NCBI GenBank assembly: GCA_016717005.1
Contig: JADJUF010000001.1
Span: forward strand, 310,001-374,000
Reading direction: 5' to 3'
Source: Myxococcales bacterium
Lineage (GTDB): Bacteria > Myxococcota_A > Polyangia > Haliangiales > Haliangiaceae
DNA length: 64,000 bases
Below the pieces are notes generated by a model that saw nothing but the letters and a program-made list of their open reading frames with translations, was not told the DNA's origin and did not search any database. This document shows positions 10,012 to 18,045 of the stretch, piece by piece. Made by a program: the position numbers and the translations under genes. Positions within the stretch are counted from its first letter, which is position 1; each line of letters starts with the position of its first letter.

Positions 10012-10550
10012 CAGTTGAAGTAGAAGCGGAAGCCGACCGCCCCGTTGAGGTCCGCGCCGTAGCGATCGTCGTAGCCGACGAACAGATCGACGACCAGGGC
10101 CAGCTCGACGAAGATGTCGATCGGCGTGCGGTTGAGATCGAACGCGACGCCGATCGGCGCGCGCAGGCCGATCGCGGTGCCGTCGTGGTTGACGTCGTCG
10201 TTGAAGTCGAACAGCCGGAAGCCCACGCCCAGGTACAGCGGCATCTCGAAGTCGGCGTTCGACACCAGGCTGACCGGGTGCCACAGGTGATCGACGTGGA
10301 TCTGCAGGCCGTCGCGCTGCCGGTAGTAGCGGAAGGCGCCGACGCCGAAGTCGAACGCCTTGTCGCTGGCGTAGTAGTACTTGCCGGACAGGCCGGTAGG
10401 CGCGCCGAGCATGATGCCGAGGCCGAAGCCCTTGTTGGCCTCGAAGTGCTTGGCCCGGCGCGGGCGCGGGCGCGCGGTCGCGGACTCGGCGGCGACGCCG
10501 AGCGCGAGCATCGTGGTCAGCGCGACTCCCAGGGGGCGAGCGATCATCAT
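10011..10550 (-). CDS. outer membrane beta-barrel protein
   Basis: 179 aa. A cleavable signal (MMIARPLGVALTTMLALGVA, cleavage likely after ESATA) precedes alternating hydrophobic strands with aromatic girdles (GKYYYASDKAFDFGVGAFRYY, FEMPLYLGVGFRLFDF). It ends FRFYFN, so an aromatic residue lies next to the C-terminus as in BAM substrates. The size suits an eight-stranded barrel. The ligand or function is unknown. A TAGAGT box ends six bases before the first ATG, without a Shine-Dalgarno sequence. It is the first gene of a two-gene operon with the quinone oxidoreductase. Confidence 0.72.
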   Translation of the reverse strand: MMIARPLGVALTTMLALGVAAESATARPRPRRAKHFEANKGFGLGIMLGAPTGLSGKYYYASDKAFDFGVGAFRYYRQRDGLQIHVDHLWHPVSLVSNADFEMPLYLGVGFRLFDFNDDVNHDGTAIGLRAPIGVAFDLNRTPIDIFVELALVVDLFVGYDDRYGADLNGAVGFRFYFN

Positions 10551-10605
10551 GGCGGCACTCTACACCGCGGGCGCGGCGCGCCGCCGGGCGTGGCATGATC
10601 GCGCG

Positions 10606-12192
10606 ATGCGCGCGCGGCTCGCGGTGATCGCGGTGATCCCGACGGTGGCGTGCGGCGCGCCGGCGTCGAGCCCGCCGCCGCCGCTGCCGCCGGTCGCGCC
10701 GGTGCACGGCGCCGCGGCGCCCGCGCCGCCCGCCGCCGCCCCGTCCCCGCCCCCGCCGCTGGTGACCTGCGCCGCCGACGCCCGCGCGGTGCGCCTGCCC
10801 TGGCCCCAGCGCGGGCGCGCGTGCGTCGACGGTCGTGGCCGCCGCCAGGGGCCGTCGGTCGAGCTCTACCCCGACGGCGCGGTCGCCACCCGGCGCGAGT
10901 TCGTCGACGACGTCGCCGACGGTCGGTGGCAGGCGCTGGCGCCCGACGGCGCGCTCATCGCCGACGGCGCCTACCGCGCCGGGGCGCCCGACGGCACCTG
11001 GCAGCAGTGGGCCGACGGCCGCGCGCTCGGCGCCAGCGCGCTGGCCGACGGCACCGGCGCGCTCACGCGCTGGCGCGCCGACGGCACGGTGGCCGCGACC
11101 ACGAGCTGGCGCGCCGGCGTCCGCGCCGGCGACGCGGTGATCTTCGAGCCCGACGGGACCGAGCTGGGCCGGGCCGGCTGGGTCGCGGGCGTCCGCGCCG
11201 GCGGCCGCGCGCTCGGCGCCCGGACCACGATCGAGCTGCGCGAGACCTGGCGCGACGGCCACCTCGTCGGCGCGCGCACCGTCTGGCGCCACGGCGGCCG
11301 CGCCCTGGTCGAGCGCTACGACGCGGCCGGCCGCCTCGACGGCGACTGGGCGGCGTACCGCGGCACCCGGGTCGCGCGCGAGGCCGGCCGCTACCGCGCC
11401 GGCGAGCGCACCGGCCCGTGGACCTGGACCGACGGCCGCGGCCGGCCCGAGCGCGCCGGCAGCTACGTCGGCGGCCGCAAGGACGGGCTGTGGACCGAGT
11501 GGCGCGACGGGGTGATCGCGTCGACCGCGCGCTACCGGCGCGGCCACCTCGACGGCGAGCTCGTGCGCTACGACGCCCGCGGCCGCGAGGTCGGCAAGGA
11601 CGCGCTGCCCGGCGGCACCGGGGTCGCGCGCACGTTCCACCCCGACGGCGCCGTCGCCACCGAGACCACGCTCGTGCGCGGTCAGCCGCACGGGCCGTAC
11701 CGCGCGCTCGCGCCGCGCGGCCAGGTGATCGAGTCGGGCCAGCACCGCGACGGGGCCCGCGTCGGCGCGTGGCAGCGCCGCGACCGCCATGGCGCGCTGA
11801 CCGACGAGGACCACTTCCTCGCGGGCGCGCTCGACGGGGTCAGCCGCCGCTGGCGGGCCGGCGCGCTGGTGCGCGAGGCGACCTACGTCGCCGGCCGCCG
11901 CGCGGGCCCCTACCGCGAGGCCTTCGCCGACGGCACGCCGGCGCTGGCCGGCGCGTACGTCGACGACCGCAAGGACGGGGCCTGGACCACCTACCGCCGC
12001 GACGGCTCGGTGGCGCTGGTCGCCACGTTCCGCGCCGGGCTGCTCGACGGCCCCTGGCAGGAGCTCGCCCCGGACGGGACCGTGCGGGTGCGCGGGCAGC
12101 ACCAGGGCGGTCACCGGGTCGGGGAGTGGACGACCCACACCAGCGCTGGCGAGGTCCGCGTCGACCACGGCGCGCCCGACCCTACGCCGTGA
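10606..12192 (+). CDS. lipoprotein with many MORN/YwqK-type repeats
   Basis: 528 aa. The lipobox is IPTVAC (C16), followed by a Pro/Ala-rich linker to about residue 50. The rest is about 18 degenerate repeats of the form G-x-W-x(4)-DG-x(3)-x-GxYxxGxxxG. An early example is DGRWQALAPDGALIADGAY and a later one is DGAWTTYRRDGSVALVATF. This is the MORN-like repeat of the YwqK 'antitoxin' family; such proteins are beta-solenoid-like surface or periplasmic proteins in myxobacteria. No enzymatic motif is seen. The same repeat type forms the C-terminal half of the M14 carboxypeptidase at 15395-16885. A CATGAT box lies six bases before the ATG. Confidence 0.8.
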   Translation: MRARLAVIAVIPTVACGAPASSPPPPLPPVAPVHGAAAPAPPAAAPSPPPPLVTCAADARAVRLPWPQRGRACVDGRGRRQGPSVELYPDGAVATRREFVDDVADGRWQALAPDGALIADGAYRAGAPDGTWQQWADGRALGASALADGTGALTRWRADGTVAATTSWRAGVRAGDAVIFEPDGTELGRAGWVAGVRAGGRALGARTTIELRETWRDGHLVGARTVWRHGGRALVERYDAAGRLDGDWAAYRGTRVAREAGRYRAGERTGPWTWTDGRGRPERAGSYVGGRKDGLWTEWRDGVIASTARYRRGHLDGELVRYDARGREVGKDALPGGTGVARTFHPDGAVATETTLVRGQPHGPYRALAPRGQVIESGQHRDGARVGAWQRRDRHGALTDEDHFLAGALDGVSRRWRAGALVREATYVAGRRAGPYREAFADGTPALAGAYVDDRKDGAWTTYRRDGSVALVATFRAGLLDGPWQELAPDGTVRVRGQHQGGHRVGEWTTHTSAGEVRVDHGAPDPTP

Positions 12193-12403
12193 GCGCCGAC
12201 GCCTGAAACCGGCGGTGGGACAACGTTATTCCCGCGTCGATTCGGTGCAACTCCGACGGGGCATCGAGCGTTCTACCCCACGTATGGCCCGCCACGCCCG
12301 CCTCACGCACCTCTCACCGCAGCCCGCCGATCCGAATGACGAGCCCGCTCGTAGCGTCTCCCGGGGACGCCCGGTGGCCATGTCGGGCCGCCCTCGCCGG
12401 AGC

Positions 12404-12973
12404 ATGACCATGCGCGCATCGCTGTCCTTCCTCACGTCGACCACGATCACCGGCGACGACCGCGCCAGCGCGCCGGCGCCGCAGACCCTCGAGGTGCTCG
12501 GCTACGACCACGCCGGCCAGCGGGTGTTCGCGCGCGAGCGGATCGGCGATCGCGTGACCAGCCTGGTGGTCATCGCGACCCGGGGCGAGCACACTGGCAC
12601 GCCGATGGCCCTGGCGCCCGACGCGCTGCCGCGCATGCGGGTCGAGCTGACGCCGCTGATCCCGGTCGCGTCGGCCGGCTTCGAGCTGACGACCCGGGTG
12701 ATCCAGCGGCGCGGCCTGCGGATCTCCAGCGACGCGTCGCCGATCCGCAAGTTCGCGCTCGCGGTCGGCGTGCGCCAGCACGTCGGCGGCATCCCCGTCG
12801 GCGTCGGCCGCCAGGTGGTCACCGCGTACCTGCGCCCGCGCGCCACGCTGCGCCAGACCTGGGCCCTGCCCGGCGACGCCGGCGCCGTGGTGATCGTCAC
12901 GTTCTGCGGCACGCCGATCGGCGTCGGCGCCGATCGCGACGCCGCGATCCTGGTCGCGCCGCCGATGCATTGA
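12404..12973 (+). CDS. hypothetical protein
   Basis: 189 aa, not recognised. ATG 12404 (or ATG 12410) was preferred over the earlier GTG 12215 because the upstream stretch is Arg/Ser-rich with poor third-position GC. The product appears to be a beta-rich soluble protein with no signal peptide (TLEVLGYDHAGQRVFARERI, GRQVVTAYLRPRATLRQTW). Repeated V/I-T-x-V patterns suggest a small beta-sandwich. The preceding 210 bases (12193-12403) are less GC-rich than the surroundings and probably carry its promoter, but no clear -35/-10 pair was found. Confidence 0.55.
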   Translation: MTMRASLSFLTSTTITGDDRASAPAPQTLEVLGYDHAGQRVFARERIGDRVTSLVVIATRGEHTGTPMALAPDALPRMRVELTPLIPVASAGFELTTRVIQRRGLRISSDASPIRKFALAVGVRQHVGGIPVGVGRQVVTAYLRPRATLRQTWALPGDAGAVVIVTFCGTPIGVGADRDAAILVAPPMH

Positions 12974-13074
12974 GCGACCTGAGCGGCCGGTGTGAGCGAT
13001 CCGAGCGACGAGGCCGGCCCGACCGGCGCGGGCCTTGCGGTCGCGGTGCACCGGCGTAACCTGGAGCCATCGCC

Positions 13075-13554
13075 ATGCGTAGGTTCGCCATGCTCCGCTG
13101 CCTCGGTGCCCTCCTGGCCGCGGCGCTGATCGCCGGCTGCGCCGACGACGCGCCGGCCGACGACACCACCTACAACTGCGAGGCCGACGATCGGGACGAG
13201 CCGTTCACGATCAACCTGGCCCGCACCGGGGCCGGCGGCACGCGCTTCACGATCGTCTCGGCCGAGCCGGCCCTGCCCATCCGCGGCGACAACACCTGGG
13301 TCATCGACGTCGACGTCGGCGGCGCGCCGGTGGCCGCGGCGGACGGCGAGCTCAAGCTCACGCCGTTCATGCCCGACCACCGCCACGGCACCGGGGTCAA
13401 GCCGATCTGGACCCCCGACCCGACGGTGCCCGGCCGGTTCTCGGTCGGCCCGATCAACCTGTGGATGCCCGGCGTCTGGGAGCTGACCTTCGAGGCGACG
13501 CCCACCGGCGGCACCCGCGATCCGGTCGTGTTCACGTTCTGCCTGACCGGCTGA
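13075..13554 (+). CDS. YtkA/FixH-like lipoprotein
   Basis: 159 aa. Lipobox at residues 19-22 (IAGC). The mature part has the YtkA-like pattern: a beta-sandwich with KLTPFMPDHRHG, then a P-G-x-F strand and INLWMPGVWELTFEA. Members of this family often sit in the periplasm beside cytochrome or copper systems, which suits the convergent five-haem cytochrome gene only eight bases away. Promoter-like elements TTGCGG (13035) and TAACCT (13057) are 16 bases apart, and GGAG at 13064 may serve as ribosome-binding site. Confidence 0.75.
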   Translation: MRRFAMLRCLGALLAAALIAGCADDAPADDTTYNCEADDRDEPFTINLARTGAGGTRFTIVSAEPALPIRGDNTWVIDVDVGGAPVAAADGELKLTPFMPDHRHGTGVKPIWTPDPTVPGRFSVGPINLWMPGVWELTFEATPTGGTRDPVVFTFCLTG

Positions 13555-13561
13555 GCCGGCG

Positions 13562-14920
13562 CTACTGCACGCAGTCGCTGCCGCCGAGGTTCCACTCGAG
13601 CACCGAGCTGCCGACCTCGTGGGTCGGGATCATCGGGCGGACGTCGACGGCGAGGTGGCCGCTGTCGAACAGCTCGCCGGCCAGCGCCATCGGGATCGGC
13701 CGGATCCGCACCCGCGCGGTCACCCGCGTGATCTGGGCGATCAGCCCGGGCACCGGGAACGACCGCTCGACCGCGTGGTAGAAGCGCGGGTCCGACGGGT
13801 CGGTGGTGACCGCCGGCGGCAACAGGCTGCCGGGGTGATCGATCGTCGCGATGCTCCAGAACTTCTCGGTCCGGTTGCCGGACGCGTCGCGGGCGTCGGT
13901 GTCGAGCCGCCACAGGTTGGGATCGCCGAGGTCCTCGGGGTCGAGCTGGGGCGTCGCGGCCGGCACCAGGCCGCTCGCGAACACGACCGCGCCGGCGGCG
14001 TCGTAGGCGACGATCTCGATCCAGGCCCGACGATCGGCGGTGGCCCCCGACGGGAACATGTGGCCGCCGCCGACGTTGTCGAGCCGGTAGTCGATGCGGC
14101 CGCCGTCGACCGGCAGGACGCACAGGCGCCCGACCAGGACCGCGCGCAGATCGCGATCGATCGCCGCCTGCTGCAGGGCCACGTCGGGCCACGGGGTCAG
14201 CGCCTTGTCGATGCCGGCGAAGGTGTGCTCGCGCCGCCCGAACTCGCGCAGCGGCGCGGTGAAGCCCGGGCCCTCGGCGATCACGTCGGTGGTGGCCACC
14301 ATGTGGCAGGTCGCGCACGACAGCTGCTTGCGCGGATCCTCCGACGCGAAGATCGTCGTCTTCCACTCGGCGAACGTGCGCTCGAGGTGGACGCCGGCGG
14401 GCGAGACGATGTCGTGGCACGAGCCGCACAGGCTGGCCGAGGTGGCCTTGGTGGCGTCGAGCAGGTTCGAGTAGCCGGTGTGGTGGGCCGGGCTCGCGAT
14501 CGCGTCGCGCAGGCCGGCGCGCATCGTCTGATCGTCGGCCAGGCGGATCGGCGCGTTGTGCTCGCCGGTGACCTCGACCGCGTTGTGACAGAAGTAGCAG
14601 GTGACGCCCTTGGCCCACTGCGGCACGTCGGGCAGGTTGGTGCCGTCGGTGGTCAGGCCCTGGGCCAGCGCCACCGGCGCGTGGCAGCGGACGCAGAAGT
14701 CGCCGAGCGCGCCGCCGGTCTCCTCCTGGCCCAGCTTGTTCATGGCCAGGAACACCGGATCGTCGGCGGCGTAGGCGTGCATGCTCGACGCCCACTCGCG
14801 GTGGTGCTTGGGGTGGCACGACGCGCATGTCGCCGGGTCCATCAGCTCGGCCACCGGCAGGACGTCGTCGCCGCCGCAGGCCACGACCAGCACGAGCACC
14901 GGGACGACGAACCGCATCAT
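13562..14920 (-). CDS. five-haem cytochrome c lipoprotein
   Basis: 452 aa. A lipoprotein signal ends at C15 (LVVAC). Five CxxCH haem c sites are present: C32-H36, C76-H80, C108-H112, C165-H169 and C202-H206. Possible distal ligands (HH39-40, H48, HH146-147) are nearby, consistent with bis-His haems of the cytochrome c554/NrfA-like superfamily. The region after residue 230 lacks haem sites and looks like a beta-sandwich domain. It is probably an outer-membrane or periplasmic electron-transfer protein. Its ATG overlaps the stop of the upstream lipoprotein gene (ATGA), so they are translationally coupled. No accompanying porin or quinone oxidase was found. Confidence 0.85.
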   Translation of the reverse strand: MMRFVVPVLVLVVACGGDDVLPVAELMDPATCASCHPKHHREWASSMHAYAADDPVFLAMNKLGQEETGGALGDFCVRCHAPVALAQGLTTDGTNLPDVPQWAKGVTCYFCHNAVEVTGEHNAPIRLADDQTMRAGLRDAIASPAHHTGYSNLLDATKATSASLCGSCHDIVSPAGVHLERTFAEWKTTIFASEDPRKQLSCATCHMVATTDVIAEGPGFTAPLREFGRREHTFAGIDKALTPWPDVALQQAAIDRDLRAVLVGRLCVLPVDGGRIDYRLDNVGGGHMFPSGATADRRAWIEIVAYDAAGAVVFASGLVPAATPQLDPEDLGDPNLWRLDTDARDASGNRTEKFWSIATIDHPGSLLPPAVTTDPSDPRFYHAVERSFPVPGLIAQITRVTARVRIRPIPMALAGELFDSGHLAVDVRPMIPTHEVGSSVLEWNLGGSDCVQ

Positions 14921-15333
14921 GGGGCCTCCAGCGTGGTGGTCGGCCCCGGCGCGCCGGCCGCGACCCACCGCGCCAGCGCGCAGGCCTCGGCGGTCGACAG
15001 CTGGCTGCCGCGCGGCATGCGCAGCGCCTCGGCCGTGGCGTAGATCCGCTCGACCAGCTCGCTGCAGCCGACGTCGCCGGGGATCACGTAGCTGGTCAGC
15101 GCGGCGTGGGCGGTCGCGGGGTCGTCGAGCACCAGGCCGCCCTTGGCGGCGGCGGTGGTGTGGCAGCCCGAGGCCGCGCACTTGGGCGTGACGGTGGTGC
15201 CGTAGACGTTGGCCCAGGTCGGCGCGTACAGCGGGGCGCAGGTGAGGTCGACGGTCACGCAGACCAGCTGCGGATCGTCGCCGCAGGCCGCGCCCGCGAG
15301 GGCGAGCGCGACGGCACAAGTACGGACCAGCAT
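14917..15333 (-). CDS. lipoprotein with a CX4CH possible haem site
   Basis: 138 aa. Lipobox at LAGAAC (C17). The motif CAASGCH at residues 52-58 is CX4CH, a variant seen in cytochrome-like lipoproteins of myxobacteria and planctomycetes. The segment GSQLSTAEACALARWVAAGAPG near the C-terminus resembles the last helix of such cytochromes, where a Met or His ligand normally follows. It probably passes electrons to the five-haem protein encoded next. A TACACT box ends nine bases before the ATG with no Shine-Dalgarno sequence. Confidence 0.72.
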   Translation of the reverse strand: MLVRTCAVALALAGAACGDDPQLVCVTVDLTCAPLYAPTWANVYGTTVTPKCAASGCHTTAAAKGGLVLDDPATAHAALTSYVIPGDVGCSELVERIYATAEALRMPRGSQLSTAEACALARWVAAGAPGPTTTLEAP

Positions 15334-15394
15334 CGGCGTCGCAGTGTAGCCCGACCGGCGCCGCGGGGACGTCGCCGTGGCCGCCGTCACGCGC

Positions 15395-16885
15395 TCACCG
15401 CCGGCGCGGGCGCTTGGGCGGCGGCGTGCGCTTCACCGTCGGCGCGGCCTTGATCGCCCTGGTCGCCTTCGCGGTCTTGGTGGCCTTGGCCCGCGGCGTC
15501 GGGCTGCGCTTGGCGTGGCGATCGGGGGCCGGCGCGTCGGTGGTCGCGAGCAGCGCGCAGCTGCGCCGGCCGGTCGTGCCCTTGCACTGGGTCACGCACA
15601 TGCCGTGCTCGCAGCCGCGCACCTGCCAGAGCGTGCCGTCGGCCAGCCAGCGCTGGAGCTCGCCCTCGCGCGAGCCCTCGACGAAGGTCCGCTCCTCGAT
15701 GAGGCCGCCGCCGACGGCGTAGCGCTTCCACGCCCCCTCGGGCTTGCCCGCGGCGTACGCGCCGACGTCCTGGGGCTCGCCGGTGGCGTGGAACGACCGC
15801 CACGATCCGTGCTCGCGGCCGCGCTCGTAGGTGCCCTCGCGCAGGACCCCGCCGCCGGCGAAGCGGAAGGTCCACGCGCCGTGGCGCTGGCCGTCGCACA
15901 CCGGCCCGGTGGCCTGGTAGCCGAGCGGGCCCGCGCCGACCGCGACGGTCGTGGTCGTGCAGCCAGCGACGGTCGGCGGCGGCGGCTCGGTCGGCCGGAG
16001 GCCGCGGGCGCCGAGCCAGTCGAGGAACAGGCGGTACGGGCGCTCCTGATCGATCAGGATCTGCTCGACGGTCTGGCTGCCGGGCTCGTTGACCGCGCCC
16101 AGCTCGACCAGGATCGCCGGCGCGCCCAGCGCGTCCTGGTACCAGTCCGAGGCCGTGCCCTCGTGCTTGTAGCTGATGACCTTGGCGACCTGGCCGCTGC
16201 AGAAGCCGACCGAGGTCGCCATCGCCGTGGTGATCGCGGCGATCGCCTTGCGGTCGGGCGGCGCCGCCGCGGGCGAGTACGCGAACGGCCACAGCATGCA
16301 CTCCGCGGCCGAGTGGTAGTCGAGCACGGCGACGACCCTGCCGGTGCGGGCGTAGTCGCGCAGCGCCGCGACCAGCGGCCGCGACGCGTGATCGGGCTGG
16401 CCCGGGACCGGGAACTCGCGGTTGGCGTCGTACTGCGTGCCGTCGACGTCGACCGCCTTGCGCGACCCGTGGGCGAAGCCGTCGACGTTGATCGCGGGGA
16501 TGAAGCGATAGGTCAACCCGCGCCAGCTCGGATCGTCGGGATCGACCGTCAGCTCGGCCAGGCGCAGCACCACCTCGGTCGAGATCCACTCGTTGCCGTG
16601 GATGCCGCCCTGGACCAGCAGGCTGGGCGTGGTCGCGACGAACGCGCCGGTGGGATCGACCTCGAGCGCGAGGACGTCGCCCGCGGCGACCGTGGCCACG
16701 GTCACGATCCGGGTGGTCGTCGGGTGCGCCGCCTGGAGCTGGCGCAGGCGGGCGTTGAGGCTGGCGACGTCGTGGAAGGGATCCCGGCTCGACGCGGGCT
16801 GCGCCGCCGCTGGCGCGGCGAGCGCGATCGCCCATGCGATCTGGCTGACGGCGAGGTAGAACCGCACAGTTCGAGCCTCGCACAT
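15395..16885 (-). CDS. M14 zinc carboxypeptidase fused to MORN-like repeats
   Basis: 496 aa. The signal peptide covers about residues 1-29 (ends PAAAQ). The M14 catalytic domain (30-300) has zinc ligands H96 and E99 in GGIHGNEW and H191 in LDYHSAAE, and the catalytic Glu E261 in AILVELGAVNEPG, with substrate-binding NVDGF and NREFP. Residues about 310-430 form four to five MORN/YwqK-like repeats (GQRHGAWTFRFAGG, GREHGSWRSFHATG). A Lys/Arg/Thr-rich basic tail ends the protein. It probably trims peptides or cell-wall cross-links in the periplasm or outside, with the repeats acting as a binding or anchoring module. It precedes the cytochrome operon by 61 bases on the same strand. Confidence 0.82.
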   Translation of the reverse strand: MCEARTVRFYLAVSQIAWAIALAAPAAAQPASSRDPFHDVASLNARLRQLQAAHPTTTRIVTVATVAAGDVLALEVDPTGAFVATTPSLLVQGGIHGNEWISTEVVLRLAELTVDPDDPSWRGLTYRFIPAINVDGFAHGSRKAVDVDGTQYDANREFPVPGQPDHASRPLVAALRDYARTGRVVAVLDYHSAAECMLWPFAYSPAAAPPDRKAIAAITTAMATSVGFCSGQVAKVISYKHEGTASDWYQDALGAPAILVELGAVNEPGSQTVEQILIDQERPYRLFLDWLGARGLRPTEPPPPTVAGCTTTTVAVGAGPLGYQATGPVCDGQRHGAWTFRFAGGGVLREGTYERGREHGSWRSFHATGEPQDVGAYAAGKPEGAWKRYAVGGGLIEERTFVEGSREGELQRWLADGTLWQVRGCEHGMCVTQCKGTTGRRSCALLATTDAPAPDRHAKRSPTPRAKATKTAKATRAIKAAPTVKRTPPPKRPRRR

Positions 16886-16906
16886 TCCCACCGGAGGGCA
16901 AAAGAT

Positions 16907-17806
16907 ATGCACGGACTCTCGCTCACACTCCTCGGCGCCGCGGCGCTCGCGGCCGCGCTCGCGGCCCCGGCCCGGGCCGACCTGCCCGCGGCGTGCGCCC
17001 AGGCGCCCGCCGACATGAAGTGCGTCCCCGAGGGCGACTTCATCCGCGGCTCCGACGTGAGCGAGAAGGACCAGCGGCCGCAGGCGACGATCTGGGTGTC
17101 GACCTTCTACATGGACACCTACGAGGTCACCAACACCGACTACAAGAAGTGCATGAAGGCCGGCGCTTGCCGCCGCCACGCGCCGGCCTACAAGGTCGGG
17201 TTCTCGGGCCCCAACCAGCCGGTCGTGGGCGTGAAGTGGTTCGACGCGCGCGACTATTGCGCGTGGGCCGGCAAGCGGCTGCCGACCGAGGCCGAGTGGG
17301 AGAAGGCGGCGCGCGGCCCCGACGGCAACCTGTACTCCTGGGGCAACGAGAAGCCGACGTGCAAGCGCGCGATCATCATGGAGAACGGCAAGAAGGGCTG
17401 CGGCCTGGGCGGCCCGCCCAAGTGGGCCACCGCCGACGTCGGCACCCGCGACCCCGGCGCCTACGGTCTGTACGACATGGCCGGCAACTCCTGGGAGTGG
17501 GTGGCCGACTGGTACAGCAAGAGCTACGCCGCGTGCGGTGACGCCTGCACCGGCCGCGATCCCAAGGGCCCGTGCGACGGCGCCGACGAGTGCCCGGGAT
17601 ATCGCCACCGCAGCGTCCGGGGCGGCTCGTGGTGGTGGACCTGGGAGTACTCGGCCGGCAGCTGGCGCCGCGCCCACCTGCCCGGCAACAAGCCGTACCA
17701 CCACTTCGGGTTCCGGTGCGCCGCGTCGGTGCCGACCGCGACGACGACCGCGGCCCCGACGACGCCGCCCGCGAAGCCCGTGCCGGCGCCCGCGCCCAGG
17801 CCGTGA
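16907..17806 (+). CDS. SUMF1/FGE-like domain exported protein
   Basis: 299 aa with a signal peptide (MHGLSLTLLGAAALAAALAA, cleavage after ARA). The formylglycine-generating-enzyme fold is clear from IWVSTFYMDTYEVTNTDY, GVKWFDARDYCAWAGKRLPTEAEWEKAARG, LYDMAGNSWEWVADW and VRGGSWWW. The copper-binding cysteine pair of true FGE enzymes was not identified, so this may be a non-enzymatic C-type-lectin-fold member such as those adjoining kinases. The C-terminus is a Pro/Ala tail whose last codons and stop fall in the downstream repeat array. A GGAGGG ribosome-binding site lies about ten bases before ATG 16907. Confidence 0.82.
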   Translation: MHGLSLTLLGAAALAAALAAPARADLPAACAQAPADMKCVPEGDFIRGSDVSEKDQRPQATIWVSTFYMDTYEVTNTDYKKCMKAGACRRHAPAYKVGFSGPNQPVVGVKWFDARDYCAWAGKRLPTEAEWEKAARGPDGNLYSWGNEKPTCKRAIIMENGKKGCGLGGPPKWATADVGTRDPGAYGLYDMAGNSWEWVADWYSKSYAACGDACTGRDPKGPCDGADECPGYRHRSVRGGSWWWTWEYSAGSWRRAHLPGNKPYHHFGFRCAASVPTATTTAAPTTPPAKPVPAPAPRP

Positions 17807-18045
17807 GCTCGCGCGGTCACGGCGTGATCGATCGGCGCCAGCGCGGCGCCCGCCCCCACGCCGCGAGCTCGCGCGGTCACGGCGTGATCGATCGGCGCCC
17901 GCGCGGGGCCCGCGCCCAGGCCGCGAGCTCCCGCGATCACGACCACGTCGCAACCGCGTGATCGATCGGCGCCAGCGCGGGGCCCAGGCCGTGCGCTCGC
18001 GCGGTCACGGCCGCGCCGCGACCGCGTGATCGATCGGCGCCAGCG
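17787..18045. repeat. tandem array of about 60-74 bp units between convergent genes
   Basis: The marker GTGATCGATCGGCGCC recurs at 17824, 17884, 17958 and 18026 (spacings 60, 74 and 68). Each unit also carries GGTCAC, the context of the FGGY kinase stop codon. The first unit includes the last codons of the SUMF1 gene and the last unit the 3' end of the kinase gene, so the array contains three extra, diverged copies of gene-end sequence. No spacers of CRISPR type are present. Confidence 0.75.

Noticed and set aside
9004..12168. Very long open frame on the minus strand continuing upstream of the quinone oxidoreductase through the outer-membrane and MORN genes
   Set aside because: Only the part after 10011 has protein-like composition; the rest is Arg/Ala/Gly/His-rich antisense of genes with clear domains.
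12215..12403. N-terminal extension of the 12404 hypothetical gene from GTG 12215
   Set aside because: Codon third positions are not GC-biased there and the peptide is Arg/Ser-rich without structure.
17787..18045. CRISPR array
   Set aside because: Units are 60-74 bp, diverged and continuous with gene ends, with no unique spacers and no cas genes.
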